This document shows positions 33,305 through 44,173 of a stretch of DNA of 64,000 nucleotides, one piece after another. The stretch is from NCBI RefSeq assembly GCF_023156385.1, contig NZ_JAKZAK010000020.1, positions 46,375 to 110,374 of the forward strand, written 5' to 3'. Positions within the stretch are counted from its first letter, which is position 1; each line of letters opens with the position of its first letter. Below the pieces are notes generated by a model. It searched no databases. It worked only from the letters and a program-made list of their open reading frames with translations, and was not told the origin of the DNA. This DNA comes from Marinobacter xestospongiae. Lineage in GTDB: Bacteria > Pseudomonadota > Gammaproteobacteria > Pseudomonadales > Oleiphilaceae. Both the position numbers and the translations under genes were made by a program.

Positions 33305-35361
33305 ACACTTCCTTCAAGATCGAACATCGTCTCGGCTACCGCATCCTTCGTTGGGTACTGTCTATCGCCCTGGTCTCAGGCATCCTGCTGAGCGCCAGCC
33401 AGATTGTTTTCGACGCCCAACGGGTCTCGGAAGACCTGGATCGTCAGGCGGAACAGACCATGGCCCTGGTCCGGGACGCCGCCACGCAGGCGGTTTTCAG
33501 CATTGACGACGACCTCGCCCAACAGGTGGTTGACGGCCTGTTCCAGCAACAGTCGGTGCGACTGGCACGTATCTGCCATCCCGACGGCGAGCCGCTCGGC
33601 GCCCACAGCCGACCACTACTGAAAGCGCCCTATCGACCGCTGACCGACACCATCTTCCAGAACGAGCGCACCTATCGTATCGATCTGGCACGCAGCGAAG
33701 AGCCCGACATCAGCTACGGCTATCTGGAACTGCGTTACGACACTGGCCCCACTGCGGCCAGTTGGCTGGAACGGGCCACCATGACCTTTGGCTCTGGTGT
33801 CGCCCGCGCCATTATTCTGTCGTTGGTGCTCTACATGGTGTACCACCTGTTGCTCACCAAACCCCTGCTGAAGATCATCCATTCCCTCACCCAGGTCGAC
33901 CCCTCCCAGCCCGATGACCGCCTGATCGACCCGCTCCCCGGCCACCGCCGGGACGAGCTCGGCCTCTGGGTGAATGCCACCAACAACCTGCTGGTGGCGA
34001 TTTCAGACAGCCAGAACAAACACCGGGAAGCCGAAGAGCGGGTTAATCGACTGTCGAGATTCGACCAGTTGACCGGCCTGCCAAGCCGGGAATACATGCT
34101 GGGCCTGCTGCAGTCCGCCATTGAGGAAACCCGTCAGCAGGGCAAGGTCCTGGCGGTGTTCTGTTTTGGTATCGATGACCTCAAGGGCATCAACGAACAG
34201 TATGGGTACGACTCCGGTGACCAGATCCTGCAGAGCATTGCCGACCGCCTCGAAGGCAGCTTCAGCGACGGCCGCTTCCTCAAGGCCCGGCTTGGCAGTG
34301 ACCAGTTTGTGGTGATCGAGAAGAACCTGCGCGATGACTACCAGGCCACCATCACCGCCGATCGACTGCTGAGCCTGTTTGCCCAGCCTATCGAAGCCAA
34401 CAACCAGCGCATTCCTGTCACCGCCACCATCGGCGTGGCGCTGTTCCCCGACGACGCTTCCGAACTGGATCGCCTGCTCCAGCTGGCGGAACAGACCATG
34501 ACCCTGGCCAAGACCGGCACCCGCAACAGCTTCCAGTTCTACGTCGCCAGCGTCGACCAGGAAATGCGGGCACGGAAGAAACTCGAAAAAGACCTCAACA
34601 TCGCCCTGCAGAAAAACCAGTTCTACCTCGTCTACCAGCCACAGGTGAACCTGGAAACCGGTCGGGTGATCGGTGCCGAGGCGCTGATCCGCTGGCAACA
34701 CCCCGAGCGCGGCCTGGTGCCACCCGACGACTTCATCCCGCTGGCCGAACTGAATGGTCGCATTGTCCCCATCGGCGAATGGGTGCTGGATCAGGCCTGC
34801 CGCCAGGCCGCCGAGTGGGCCGATCAGGGCACACCACTGCGCATTGCCGTCAATCTGTCCGCGGTACAACTGCGTCAGGACACCATTGTCGACACCGTTC
34901 TCAGCACCCTGGTACGTCACCAGATTCCACCCGGTCGGCTGGAACTGGAAGTCACCGAAACCAGTGTGATGACCAACCTCGAGGACGCCATCGGCAAGCT
35001 GCAGCAGTTCAAGCGCGAAGGCATCCAGATCGCCGTTGACGATTTCGGCACCGGCTACTCGTCACTGACCTACCTCAAGCGCATGCCGGTTCAGCATCTG
35101 AAGATCGACAAGCAGTTTGTCCGTGATCTGCTGGTGAACGAAGAAGACACCCGCATCGCCAACACCATCATCGATCTGGGCAAAAGCCTCAACCTGTCGG
35201 TTATCGCTGAAGGCGTGGAAACGGCCGAGCAGGAATACTACCTGCAACAACGGGGTTGCCAGCTCGCCCAGGGCTATTACTTCAGCAAGCCATTGCCGGC
35301 CGGGGAATTCCAATCGTTTGTCGCGAAGTTCCACGGTAAAATGGCGGAAAGTAACGGTTAG
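33301..35361 (+). CDS. c-di-GMP phosphodiesterase with degenerate GGDEF (GGDEF-EAL, membrane sensor)
   Basis: A 686-residue protein. Two membrane helices (about residues 15-35 and 165-185) flank a ~130-residue periplasmic region. A HAMP-like linker is followed by a GGDEF domain (about 245-415) in which the signature is LGSDQ at 331-335, so it is not a cyclase. The EAL domain (about 430-670) has 'GAEALIRWQHPERGL', 'NLSAVQL', 'ETSVM' and 'DDFGTGYSSL', and looks catalytically complete. The degenerate GGDEF could bind GTP to control the EAL domain. It should hydrolyse c-di-GMP in response to a periplasmic signal. Confidence 0.93.
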   Translation: MNTSFKIEHRLGYRILRWVLSIALVSGILLSASQIVFDAQRVSEDLDRQAEQTMALVRDAATQAVFSIDDDLAQQVVDGLFQQQSVRLARICHPDGEPLGAHSRPLLKAPYRPLTDTIFQNERTYRIDLARSEEPDISYGYLELRYDTGPTAASWLERATMTFGSGVARAIILSLVLYMVYHLLLTKPLLKIIHSLTQVDPSQPDDRLIDPLPGHRRDELGLWVNATNNLLVAISDSQNKHREAEERVNRLSRFDQLTGLPSREYMLGLLQSAIEETRQQGKVLAVFCFGIDDLKGINEQYGYDSGDQILQSIADRLEGSFSDGRFLKARLGSDQFVVIEKNLRDDYQATITADRLLSLFAQPIEANNQRIPVTATIGVALFPDDASELDRLLQLAEQTMTLAKTGTRNSFQFYVASVDQEMRARKKLEKDLNIALQKNQFYLVYQPQVNLETGRVIGAEALIRWQHPERGLVPPDDFIPLAELNGRIVPIGEWVLDQACRQAAEWADQGTPLRIAVNLSAVQLRQDTIVDTVLSTLVRHQIPPGRLELEVTETSVMTNLEDAIGKLQQFKREGIQIAVDDFGTGYSSLTYLKRMPVQHLKIDKQFVRDLLVNEEDTRIANTIIDLGKSLNLSVIAEGVETAEQEYYLQQRGCQLAQGYYFSKPLPAGEFQSFVAKFHGKMAESNG

Positions 35362-35414
35362 GGCCGCCCGATGGCGCCCTGCCCTGTCCACTCCCAATGA
35401 CTTGAGGACCGCCC

Positions 35415-36002
35415 ATGACTTCCACCCTGATCGGCATTGCCGTCATCGCCCTGGTGGTGTTCTACCTGGTATTCATCTACAACCGTCTGGTCGCCCTGCG
35501 CAACGAATTCAAGAACGGTTTCGCCCAGATCGATGTACAGCTCCAGCGTCGCCACGACCTGATTCCCAACCTGGTGGAATCCGCCAAGGCTTACCTCAGC
35601 CATGAGAAAGAGACCCTCACCAAGGTCATGGAAGCCCGTAACGGCGCCGTAGACGCCCAAAAGGTAGCCGCACGGGACCCTGAGAACGGCGGCAATATCC
35701 AGCGTCTGGGTGCGGCGGAGAACATGCTGACCAAAGCCCTGGCCAACTTCTACGCAGTGGCTGAAAACTACCCGGATCTGAAAGCCAACGAAACCATCCA
35801 GCAGCTGATGGAAGAGCTGACCAGTACCGAGAACCGTGTGTCCTTTGCCCGTCAGGCCTACAACGACGGTGTAATGACCTACAACACCTTCCGCGAACAG
35901 TTCCCCAACAACTTCATTGCCGGCTTCTTTGCGTTCAAGCCGACCGCGCAACTGCAACTGGAGAACCCGGAAGCCCGTCAGGCGCCGACTGTGTCATTCT
36001 GA
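35415..36002 (+). CDS. lemA: LemA family protein
   Basis: A 195-residue LemA protein: one N-terminal membrane helix, then the conserved 'NEFKNGFAQIDVQLQRRHDL' and 'AENYPDLKANETIQQLMEEL' helical blocks, and an 'ARQAYNDGVMTYNTFREQFP' C-terminal part. LemA proteins are small membrane-anchored proteins; their roles are poorly defined, with a link to M48 proteases. The M48 gene starts 30 bp downstream, and this pairing is common. Confidence 0.93.
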   Translation: MTSTLIGIAVIALVVFYLVFIYNRLVALRNEFKNGFAQIDVQLQRRHDLIPNLVESAKAYLSHEKETLTKVMEARNGAVDAQKVAARDPENGGNIQRLGAAENMLTKALANFYAVAENYPDLKANETIQQLMEELTSTENRVSFARQAYNDGVMTYNTFREQFPNNFIAGFFAFKPTAQLQLENPEARQAPTVSF

Positions 36003-36032
36003 GCAACCTGACTGGAACGGAGTTCTGCTGAC

Positions 36033-38003
36033 ATGGCCAGCCCCGGCTTTTTCCAGCGCCAGGCTCACGCCCGGCGCAATACCCTGCTGCTGGTATCACT
36101 GTTTCTGGTGGCGGTGGTGCTGATCACCCTGGCGGTGTGCCTGGTGGGTTACCTGGTGACCAGCGGTGAAGGCGCTCGCCCATCCCTGCTGTCCTGGTTT
36201 GGCAGCGTCCACGGCGTGGTCACAGCCGGCACGGTCTCCGGCCTGATTCTGCTGGTGTCGCTGTTCCGCTGGCTCGATCTGTCCCGCGGCGGTGCCCGGG
36301 TGGCAACCATGGTCGGCGCCCGCGCGATCGACCCATCGACCCGGGACGCCGACGAGCGCCGTTTCCGTAACGTGGTGGAAGAAATGGCTATCGCCAGCGG
36401 CGTGCCCGTTCCCCAGCTTTACGTGATGGATCATGAAACCGGCATCAATGCGTTTGTCGCCGGCTACAGCCCCGGTGAAGCAGTGATGGTGGTGACCCAT
36501 GGCGCCCTGACCCAGCTCTCCAGGGATGAACTCCAGGGCGTAGTCGGCCACGAGTTCAGCCACATCCTCAACGGCGACATGCGCATCAATGTTCGTTTGA
36601 TTGCGATCCTGGCGGGTATTCTGATGATCGGTCAGATCGGCAGTCACCTGATGCACAGTGCCAGCTTCCGTTCTTCCAGTCGCAGCAATGAACGTGCTGC
36701 GATCGGCATTTTCGGCCTGGCGCTGCTGGTCATTGGTTACGTTGGCGTGTTCTTTGGTCGGCTGATCCAGGCCGCGGTCTCCCGGCAACGGGAAATGCTG
36801 GCGGACGCCTCCGCGGTGCAGTTCACCCGTAACCCGGAGGGCATTGCCTCCGCCTTGTTCAAGATTGGCTACAAAGGCAGCTTTCTGGAAACCACCAGCC
36901 ATGCCTCCGACATGAACCACATGTGTTTCGGCGAAAGCGCACGAATGAAACTGACCAGCCTGCTGGCCTCTCACCCCCCGATTGACGAACGCATCAATGC
37001 CATCGAAGCCGGCATGCTGGCACGACTGAAGAGTCGCCACCGCGATACCCGACCATCCGCCAGCCTGGACCCGACCGCGCAATCCGGCGCAGCAACCGAA
37101 GGTACGGCCGCCATGGCCGGGTTCCAGCCCGTCACTCCGAGAACCGGTCAGCGCAACCTGTCCGCCATCGCCACAGCATCCGTGGTGGCCGCCCCCGTCG
37201 AGCCGTTATCAAACCAGGTCGGTACCGTCACCACAGGCGGTGAGCAGTTTGCCGAAGCACTGCTGAAACAGCTGCCCGCCACCTTCCGGGAACTGCTCTA
37301 CACCCGTTCGGGAGCGGTTCAGCTGTGCTATGCACTGCTGATTCACGCTCGGGATGAGACCGACCGAAGCAAGCATCTGGCGGCATTGCCTACCCATCCT
37401 CTGTTCGGAGCCCAGCCCGATCTGCAGGACAAGCTGATACCAACCCTGAACACACTGGGGGCGGTGGTCCGCTTTCCGGCCCTGGAACTGGCCATGCCCG
37501 CCCTGCGGCGACTCGATCCCCAGGAGCGCCAGGAGCTGATCCACGCCGTCAATCTGCTGGTTCGTCAGGATGGCCGGGTCACCCTGTTCGAGTTCGCCCT
37601 GGTGAGTTTTCTCCAGCGCCACCTGGCCAACGATGCCGAACGACTGGTGAAAACACGCTTTCGCAGCTATCGTCCGGTGGAAAACCACTTGCGAACCCTG
37701 TTCGGCCTGCTGGCACGGGCCGGAACCGCTGACGCCAACGAAGCAAACCGAGTCTACCGGGAAGCCATGGCCGGGTTCGTCTCCGTGAACGAAGACGAGA
37801 CGCCGGAGGCCAAAGTGTCCATCCGCGACCTGGCTAGCGCTCTTACCCACCTTAACGGCCTCTCGCCGCTGCTCAAGCCGGCCATTATCGATGCCTGCGG
37901 CCACTGCGTTACCTTTGATGGCGAGGTAAAAGCCATGGAGTACGACATGCTGCGGCTGGTGGCGGATCAACTGGACTGCCCCATGCCACCCATCCAGATC
38001 TGA
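36033..38003 (+). CDS. M48 family (HtpX-like) membrane metalloprotease with long C-terminal domain
   Basis: A 656-residue membrane protease, twice the size of HtpX. Membrane helices near residues 20-45 and 60-85 flank the active site 'VGHEFSHILNGDM' (HExxH, about residue 173), and a further pair follows near 190-245. The C-terminal ~330 residues form a helical domain without a recognised family. M48 membrane proteases cleave misfolded membrane proteins under stress. Co-transcribed with lemA. The C-terminal domain resembles those of M48 proteins paired with LemA. Substrates are unknown. Confidence 0.9.
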   Translation: MASPGFFQRQAHARRNTLLLVSLFLVAVVLITLAVCLVGYLVTSGEGARPSLLSWFGSVHGVVTAGTVSGLILLVSLFRWLDLSRGGARVATMVGARAIDPSTRDADERRFRNVVEEMAIASGVPVPQLYVMDHETGINAFVAGYSPGEAVMVVTHGALTQLSRDELQGVVGHEFSHILNGDMRINVRLIAILAGILMIGQIGSHLMHSASFRSSSRSNERAAIGIFGLALLVIGYVGVFFGRLIQAAVSRQREMLADASAVQFTRNPEGIASALFKIGYKGSFLETTSHASDMNHMCFGESARMKLTSLLASHPPIDERINAIEAGMLARLKSRHRDTRPSASLDPTAQSGAATEGTAAMAGFQPVTPRTGQRNLSAIATASVVAAPVEPLSNQVGTVTTGGEQFAEALLKQLPATFRELLYTRSGAVQLCYALLIHARDETDRSKHLAALPTHPLFGAQPDLQDKLIPTLNTLGAVVRFPALELAMPALRRLDPQERQELIHAVNLLVRQDGRVTLFEFALVSFLQRHLANDAERLVKTRFRSYRPVENHLRTLFGLLARAGTADANEANRVYREAMAGFVSVNEDETPEAKVSIRDLASALTHLNGLSPLLKPAIIDACGHCVTFDGEVKAMEYDMLRLVADQLDCPMPPIQI

Positions 38004-38040
38004 TCTTTCGGGACTGAAAAGGCGACTCTCCCAGAACGAC

Positions 38041-38074
38041 AAAAGCCGCACAGGTTACCCTGTGCGGCTTTTTG
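38041..38074. terminator. Bidirectional terminator between the M48 gene and gspD
   Basis: A strong stem AAAAGCCGCACAG/CTGTGCGGCTTTTT with a small loop. The A-run and T-run flank it on both sides, so it ends both convergent transcripts. Confidence 0.92.
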
Positions 38075-38116
38075 CTGTCACCGGCAGCCCATTGTGCAGA
38101 CTGCCACAGCGCCACC

Positions 38117-40084
38117 TCAGTCGGTGGCGGCCTCAGTTTCCAGGCGGGCCCGACGGGCCGGATCAAACAGGCTCTCAATGTCTGGCGACTCCACCTCAGG
38201 CAGGCCCATCTTGCGACGGATTCCCAGATCCACTTCCCACAGGCTGTTGAACTTGTCGGCCGTGGCCTCAACCGCTTCCTGTTTGTTGAACATGATGGTT
38301 GGCCGCAGGAAAACGAGCAGGTTGCGCTTGACCCGCTTCTCGGACTCGGACGAGAACAGCCGACCAATAAAGGGAATATCCCCCAGCAGGGGCACCTTGC
38401 TGCGATTGACGGTGTAGTCGTCCTTAATCAGACCGCCCAGCACGATGGTCTCGCCATCGTCTGCCAGCACGGTGGTCTTGATCTCACGCTTGTTGGTGAC
38501 GATGTCGGAGGCGTCGTCGATGCTGTCCCCGACATTTTCCGTGGTCTGCTCGACCACCAGACGCACCAGACCGTCGCCACTGATGGTGGGGGTCACCTTG
38601 AGGGTCAGACCCACGTCGCGACGCTCGATGGTGGTGAACGGGTTGGCACTGCTGTCGCCGGCGACAACAGACTGACCGGTTCGGAACGGCACGTTCTGAC
38701 CAACAATGATCTCGGATTCCTGGTTATCCAGCGTGATGATGCTGGGCGTGGACAGCAGGTTGGCCGCTGCCGAAGACGACAGCGCCTGGATCAGAATCCC
38801 CCAGGACAGGCCATCCTCGTCCCGCTGGCCACCCCCGATGGTGATGCCACCTGGCGCCGGGCCAATGAAATCATCATTCACGATGCTGCCAATGACGTTG
38901 CTCAGACTCACGCCAAGGTTGCTGAAGTTGGTCCCCAGCACCGGCGTGGAGTTGCCGGATTCATCAGCCACCGCCAGCTGCACGCCCAGATCTTCGCCAA
39001 GCTCGTCGTTGATCTCCACGATGGCCGCTTCGATCAGCACCTGGGCGCGGCGCACATCAAGTTCGCCAATGATCATCTCCGCTTCCTGCATCATCGAGGG
39101 CTCACCCCGCAGGACCAGGGCATTGAGCCCTTCGTCGGCAAACACCGAGAAGCTGCTGTTGCGACTGCTGGTATTGCCCGATGCATTGCCGCCCGGCGCT
39201 TCCGCCGCGACGTCGCCCATCACCCCTTTGATGATCTCCACCAGATCCTTGGCCACCGCATGGTTGAGCCGGATCACCTTGGTGGTGCCGCCAGTGGCGG
39301 AGGGCTGGTCAAGCTGCTGGATCAGGCCGCGAATCTTGTCCCGGAACGCTTCGTCACCCCGCAGGATCAACCGGTTGCTGCGCTCGTCGGCAGTGACGCT
39401 GTACTTGCGAGAGGCATCCTGGCCACCGGCATTGCCAAGCTCCGCTGGCGCCAGCTCCTGCAGCAGGGTCACCATGTCACCGACCCAGGCTTCCTGCAGC
39501 TGGATCACCTCCACTTCGTATTTGGAGGGGCTGTCCAGCTCCTGGACGATCTGCTGGATACGGACAATGTTGGACTGGTGATCGCTCACGATCAGCGCGT
39601 TGGCGGCCGCCACCGCCGCCAGGTGACCATACTTGGCGACCAGGGGGCGCAGGATGGGCACCAGCTCGAGGGCATTGGCGTTGTCCACCTGGATAACCTG
39701 AGTCACCAGCTGTTCCGACGGTATCTCGGTGAAGCCATCCAGATCCTCCGCCAGCTGTTTGGCGTCCACCTGCTGCACCACCTTGATCACTTCCTCGCCG
39801 GGGATGGCGGTGAAACCGTGAACATGGAGCACCGCCAGGAACAGGTCGTAGATCTCATCACGGTTCATCGGGGCACTGGAGAGTACCGTCACCTTACCCT
39901 TGACCCTGGGGTCCACCACGAAACTGTAACCGGTGATGTCGGCTACCTGGGTAACAAATGCCCGAATATCGGCGTCCTTGAGGTTCAGCCGCCAGGTTCC
40001 CTCCTGACCATGGGCCACCGACATCAGTGGTAGCAGCAGGACCAGCAAAAAGGCCCGAACGAAGGGAGTCTTAAGCTTGTTCAT
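38117..40084 (-). CDS. gspD: Type II secretion system secretin GspD
   Basis: A 655-residue secretin. Signal peptide at the start, then N0 ('WRLNLKDADIRAFVTQVADI'), N1-N3 repeats ('ANALELVPILRPLVAKYG', 'TKVIRLNHAVAKDLVEIIKG') and the outer-membrane secretin ring ('GQNVPFRTGQS', 'DVGLTLKVTPTISGDG', 'IKTTVLADDGETIVLGGLI'). It forms the outer-membrane channel of the T2SS. It lies downstream of gspC (and gspN) on the minus strand; other T2SS genes (E-M) are not in the window. Confidence 0.95.
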   Translation of the reverse strand: MNKLKTPFVRAFLLVLLLPLMSVAHGQEGTWRLNLKDADIRAFVTQVADITGYSFVVDPRVKGKVTVLSSAPMNRDEIYDLFLAVLHVHGFTAIPGEEVIKVVQQVDAKQLAEDLDGFTEIPSEQLVTQVIQVDNANALELVPILRPLVAKYGHLAAVAAANALIVSDHQSNIVRIQQIVQELDSPSKYEVEVIQLQEAWVGDMVTLLQELAPAELGNAGGQDASRKYSVTADERSNRLILRGDEAFRDKIRGLIQQLDQPSATGGTTKVIRLNHAVAKDLVEIIKGVMGDVAAEAPGGNASGNTSSRNSSFSVFADEGLNALVLRGEPSMMQEAEMIIGELDVRRAQVLIEAAIVEINDELGEDLGVQLAVADESGNSTPVLGTNFSNLGVSLSNVIGSIVNDDFIGPAPGGITIGGGQRDEDGLSWGILIQALSSSAAANLLSTPSIITLDNQESEIIVGQNVPFRTGQSVVAGDSSANPFTTIERRDVGLTLKVTPTISGDGLVRLVVEQTTENVGDSIDDASDIVTNKREIKTTVLADDGETIVLGGLIKDDYTVNRSKVPLLGDIPFIGRLFSSESEKRVKRNLLVFLRPTIMFNKQEAVEATADKFNSLWEVDLGIRRKMGLPEVESPDIESLFDPARRARLETEAATD

Positions 40085-40195
40085 GCAACGATCGCATCCT
40101 GTACCGATGAAACCCGATCCCGGGCCCCGAAAAGTTTCCTGTTTTCATTGCCGGACCATCCTGGCCAACCCTTGCCTCAGGCACCGGTTGGAGGC

Positions 40196-41035
40196 TCAAC
40201 GCCACTGCGCCGGCAACGCATAGCTGACGGTAAACCGGGCACCGTCCCGCACAATCTCGATTTCGACCTGGGACATACTGCGCCAGCTGTCGAGCAACGC
40301 TCGATCCTGCTGATAGTTGCCCAGGGTCTGGCCGTTTACTGCCGTGATAATGTCCCCTTTCTTCAGGCTGGCTGCCCGCAGCATGGGGTTGGAACCATCG
40401 AACTCGTAGCCCGGGGCGCTCCCATCCTGTACCGGTCGCAGACCGAAAGCAACCAGTGCCTGGGCTCCCTGGGCGTCCAGCCTGGACTGCACATCCGCCA
40501 TGAAGCGATCGGGAGAGGAGGTATTCACCGGCTCGGATTCGGTCACCAGCTCCTGCTCGGACTCTTCAAACGTCAAAGTCTCAAACAGGCCGTTACGCTT
40601 GATCAGAATACGCTGGGGTTCCACCTCCACCAGCTCGGCATTCCCCGGCAGGGTATCCCCCACCCGGTAATGCTCTGTCGTGCCGTCCGCTCCTGCAACT
40701 ATAGCACCGGAGTCCTCGGCACGCTCTGCCACCAGAACCCCCTCCAGGCGCAGCCTGAGCCGGGTTTCCGGGGCGGACTTACGTACCGATTCGGCCACCG
40801 GCTCGGCGCGGGAAGCACGGCCAAACAGGTCAAACGCGGCCAGGGGCTGGGACATCAGTTGGCTATCCTGCTGCGACGTCGCCCCGTCCACGGCCTGAAC
40901 GCCGGTATTGACCGGGTCCTGCCAAAGTACCAACCAGGTCATTCTGGCCAGCACCCAGGCGAAGTACACCACCAGCGCCAGCAACAGCAGATTGGCCAGC
41001 CGACGACTCCAGCGTTCCGTCTTTGACGCTACCAT
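40196..41035 (-). CDS. gspC: Type II secretion system protein GspC
   Basis: A 279-residue bitopic protein: membrane helix near the N-terminus ('NLLLLALVVYFAWVLARMTW'), an 'AAFDLFGRA' homology-region start, and a C-terminal PDZ-like domain ('PMLRAASLKKGDIITAVNG'). GspC links the inner-membrane platform to the secretin. Its ATG overlaps the gspN stop by one base (TGATG), so these genes are coupled. The gap to gspD is 111 bp. Confidence 0.93.
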   Translation of the reverse strand: MVASKTERWSRRLANLLLLALVVYFAWVLARMTWLVLWQDPVNTGVQAVDGATSQQDSQLMSQPLAAFDLFGRASRAEPVAESVRKSAPETRLRLRLEGVLVAERAEDSGAIVAGADGTTEHYRVGDTLPGNAELVEVEPQRILIKRNGLFETLTFEESEQELVTESEPVNTSSPDRFMADVQSRLDAQGAQALVAFGLRPVQDGSAPGYEFDGSNPMLRAASLKKGDIITAVNGQTLGNYQQDRALLDSWRSMSQVEIEIVRDGARFTVSYALPAQWR

Positions 41036-41829
41036 CAGAACCGGCCTCCAGGCAGCAACGGTTGCTGCACCTTGAATACCACATCGCCAGGAGCCGCTGC
41101 ACCGGACCAGGGCTGGCCCGCCAGATCGATCAACCGTTTGTAGACCTGAACCCGCAACTGACCATTTCTCAGAATATCGGCTTCAGCCGCCGGAGCCTGT
41201 TCGCCCTGCTGGCGAATCTTCAGCGACACCCCAGCCTCGGACTGGTTGAGATCCGCCTCCATGGCCGGGAACTGGGCGCTCTGCCGGGTGTCCCCCATGG
41301 GCCAGGTCACCTGACCACCAGGCCAATATCCCATCCCACGCGCTTCGGTGAGGCGATTATCAGCCCAGGCCAGTTGCAGCCGATTAATGCGGACATCGCC
41401 CTCCAGAATGGCACCACCGCTCTGACGGATAAGGTCTTCGAATTCAGCAATATGGAGACGGCCTCGGGCATCCAGCGAAGCCGAGAGTGGCCACCCCAGG
41501 GTGACATCGCCACTGAGCTCGGAGGCGGCGGTCGCCAGCTCCAGACGCACCGGCAGTGCCATCGCCGAAAGGCTTGGTAATCCCAGGGCCCAGTCTGCAC
41601 TCAGCGCCCGCCCCTGAAAACGAAGGCTGACCTGACCATCCCACACCGTGCCGGTGACGGCCTGTACTTCCAGCCCCCGGGGCAACCGGATCTCCTGGCG
41701 AGCCTGCTGCCACGCCCAACCGGCCGGCACGGTCAGGACCAGGCCAATGCCGTAAACCAACAACGCCAACAGCACCAACAGCACGACTTTGCCGGGACGC
41801 AGAAAGGAAGACGGGCGGGATGAGGACAT
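41035..41829 (-). CDS. gspN: Type II secretion system protein GspN
   Basis: A 264-residue protein with an N-terminal membrane helix ('VVLLVLLALLVYGIGLVLTV') and a beta-rich periplasmic body ('EVQAVTGTVWDGQVSLRF', 'WPLSASLDARGRLHI') typical of GspN. It is an accessory T2SS component present in some Gammaproteobacteria. Here it precedes gspC and gspD on the same strand. Confidence 0.88.
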   Translation of the reverse strand: MSSSRPSSFLRPGKVVLLVLLALLVYGIGLVLTVPAGWAWQQARQEIRLPRGLEVQAVTGTVWDGQVSLRFQGRALSADWALGLPSLSAMALPVRLELATAASELSGDVTLGWPLSASLDARGRLHIAEFEDLIRQSGGAILEGDVRINRLQLAWADNRLTEARGMGYWPGGQVTWPMGDTRQSAQFPAMEADLNQSEAGVSLKIRQQGEQAPAAEADILRNGQLRVQVYKRLIDLAGQPWSGAAAPGDVVFKVQQPLLPGGRF

Positions 41830-41902
41830 AGTCTATGGGACGGAGCTGACAGATGGCCCCCGAGTCTAACAAAGCCTGTCGGTAAGTCCATGGACAAGAT
41901 AC

Positions 41903-41932
41903 AAAAAACCCCGCGTGAAACGCGGGGTTTTT
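41903..41932 (-). terminator. Rho-independent terminator of groESL
   Basis: A stem of CCCCGCG/CGCGGGG with a 5-nt loop, flanked by A-run and T-run, 46 bp beyond the groEL stop. It isolates groESL from gspN. Confidence 0.93.
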
Positions 41933-41977
41933 CAGGGTGTGAAGCCCGGCACACCGGGCTTCGGATGGCTGGCGAGC

Positions 41978-43669
<1,692 letters not shown>

Positions 43670-43719
43670 TCAGCGGGCCCCGGCTGTGGGGACCCGGCAA
43701 CGTCAGTTAGCTGTGCGGA

Positions 43720-44007
43720 TCACTCAATAACGCCGAAGATGTCGTTCTCGCTCATGATCAGCAGGTCTTCGCCGTCAACCTTTACGGTGTTGCCGGCATA
43801 CTGACCAAACACCACGGTGTCCCCTACCTTGACGGCCGGTGCACGGGTTTCGCCGTTATCGAGAACACGGCCCTCACCCACGGCGATCACTTCACCCTGG
43901 GAAGGCTTTTCCTTTGCGTTACCCGGCAGCACAATGCCACCCGCAGTCTTCTCTTCTTCTTCCTTACGGCGCACGACGACTCGATCGTGAAGCGGACGAA
44001 TTTTCAT
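43720..44007 (-). CDS. groES: 10-kDa co-chaperonin GroES
   Basis: A 95-residue GroES: '[20 protein letters not shown]', the mobile loop region '[20 protein letters not shown]' and '[21 protein letters not shown]' at the end. It caps the GroEL cavity. First gene of the operon, downstream of a sigma-32-like promoter. Confidence 0.99.
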   Translation of the reverse strand: MKIRPLHDRVVVRRKEEEEKTAGGIVLPGNAKEKPSQGEVIAVGEGRVLDNGETRAPAVKVGDTVVFGQYAGNTVKVDGEDLLIMSENDIFGVIE

Positions 44008-44126
44008 TGCTCGATATCTCCAATAGTCAGGTTGTCTTTGGCAATGACATTTGCGTTAAAAACCGGAGTGCATAACCAACTGTTTTTCCAGCAGGATTAA
44101 GCACCCGCGGTGATCTTGTGGAGTTT

Positions 44127-44154
44127 ATCTGGGGGTCAGGCCACGGTTTTCAAT
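44127..44154 (-). promoter_or_regulatory. Sigma-32-type heat-shock promoter of groESL
   Basis: On the minus strand an ATTGAAA (44148-44154) is followed by a 13-nt spacer and CCCCAGAT (44127-44134). This matches the RpoH consensus CTTGAAA...CCCCATNT with the right spacing. The element lies 120 bp upstream of groES, between fxsA and groES. Confidence 0.75.
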
Positions 44155-44173
44155 CCCCCCAAATGGAAAAAAA

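Noticed and set aside
38072..40033. 653-codon open frame antisense to gspD
   Set aside because: It mirrors the full gspD gene, which has all secretin motifs. The product has no recognisable domain and a composition typical of antisense high-GC frames.
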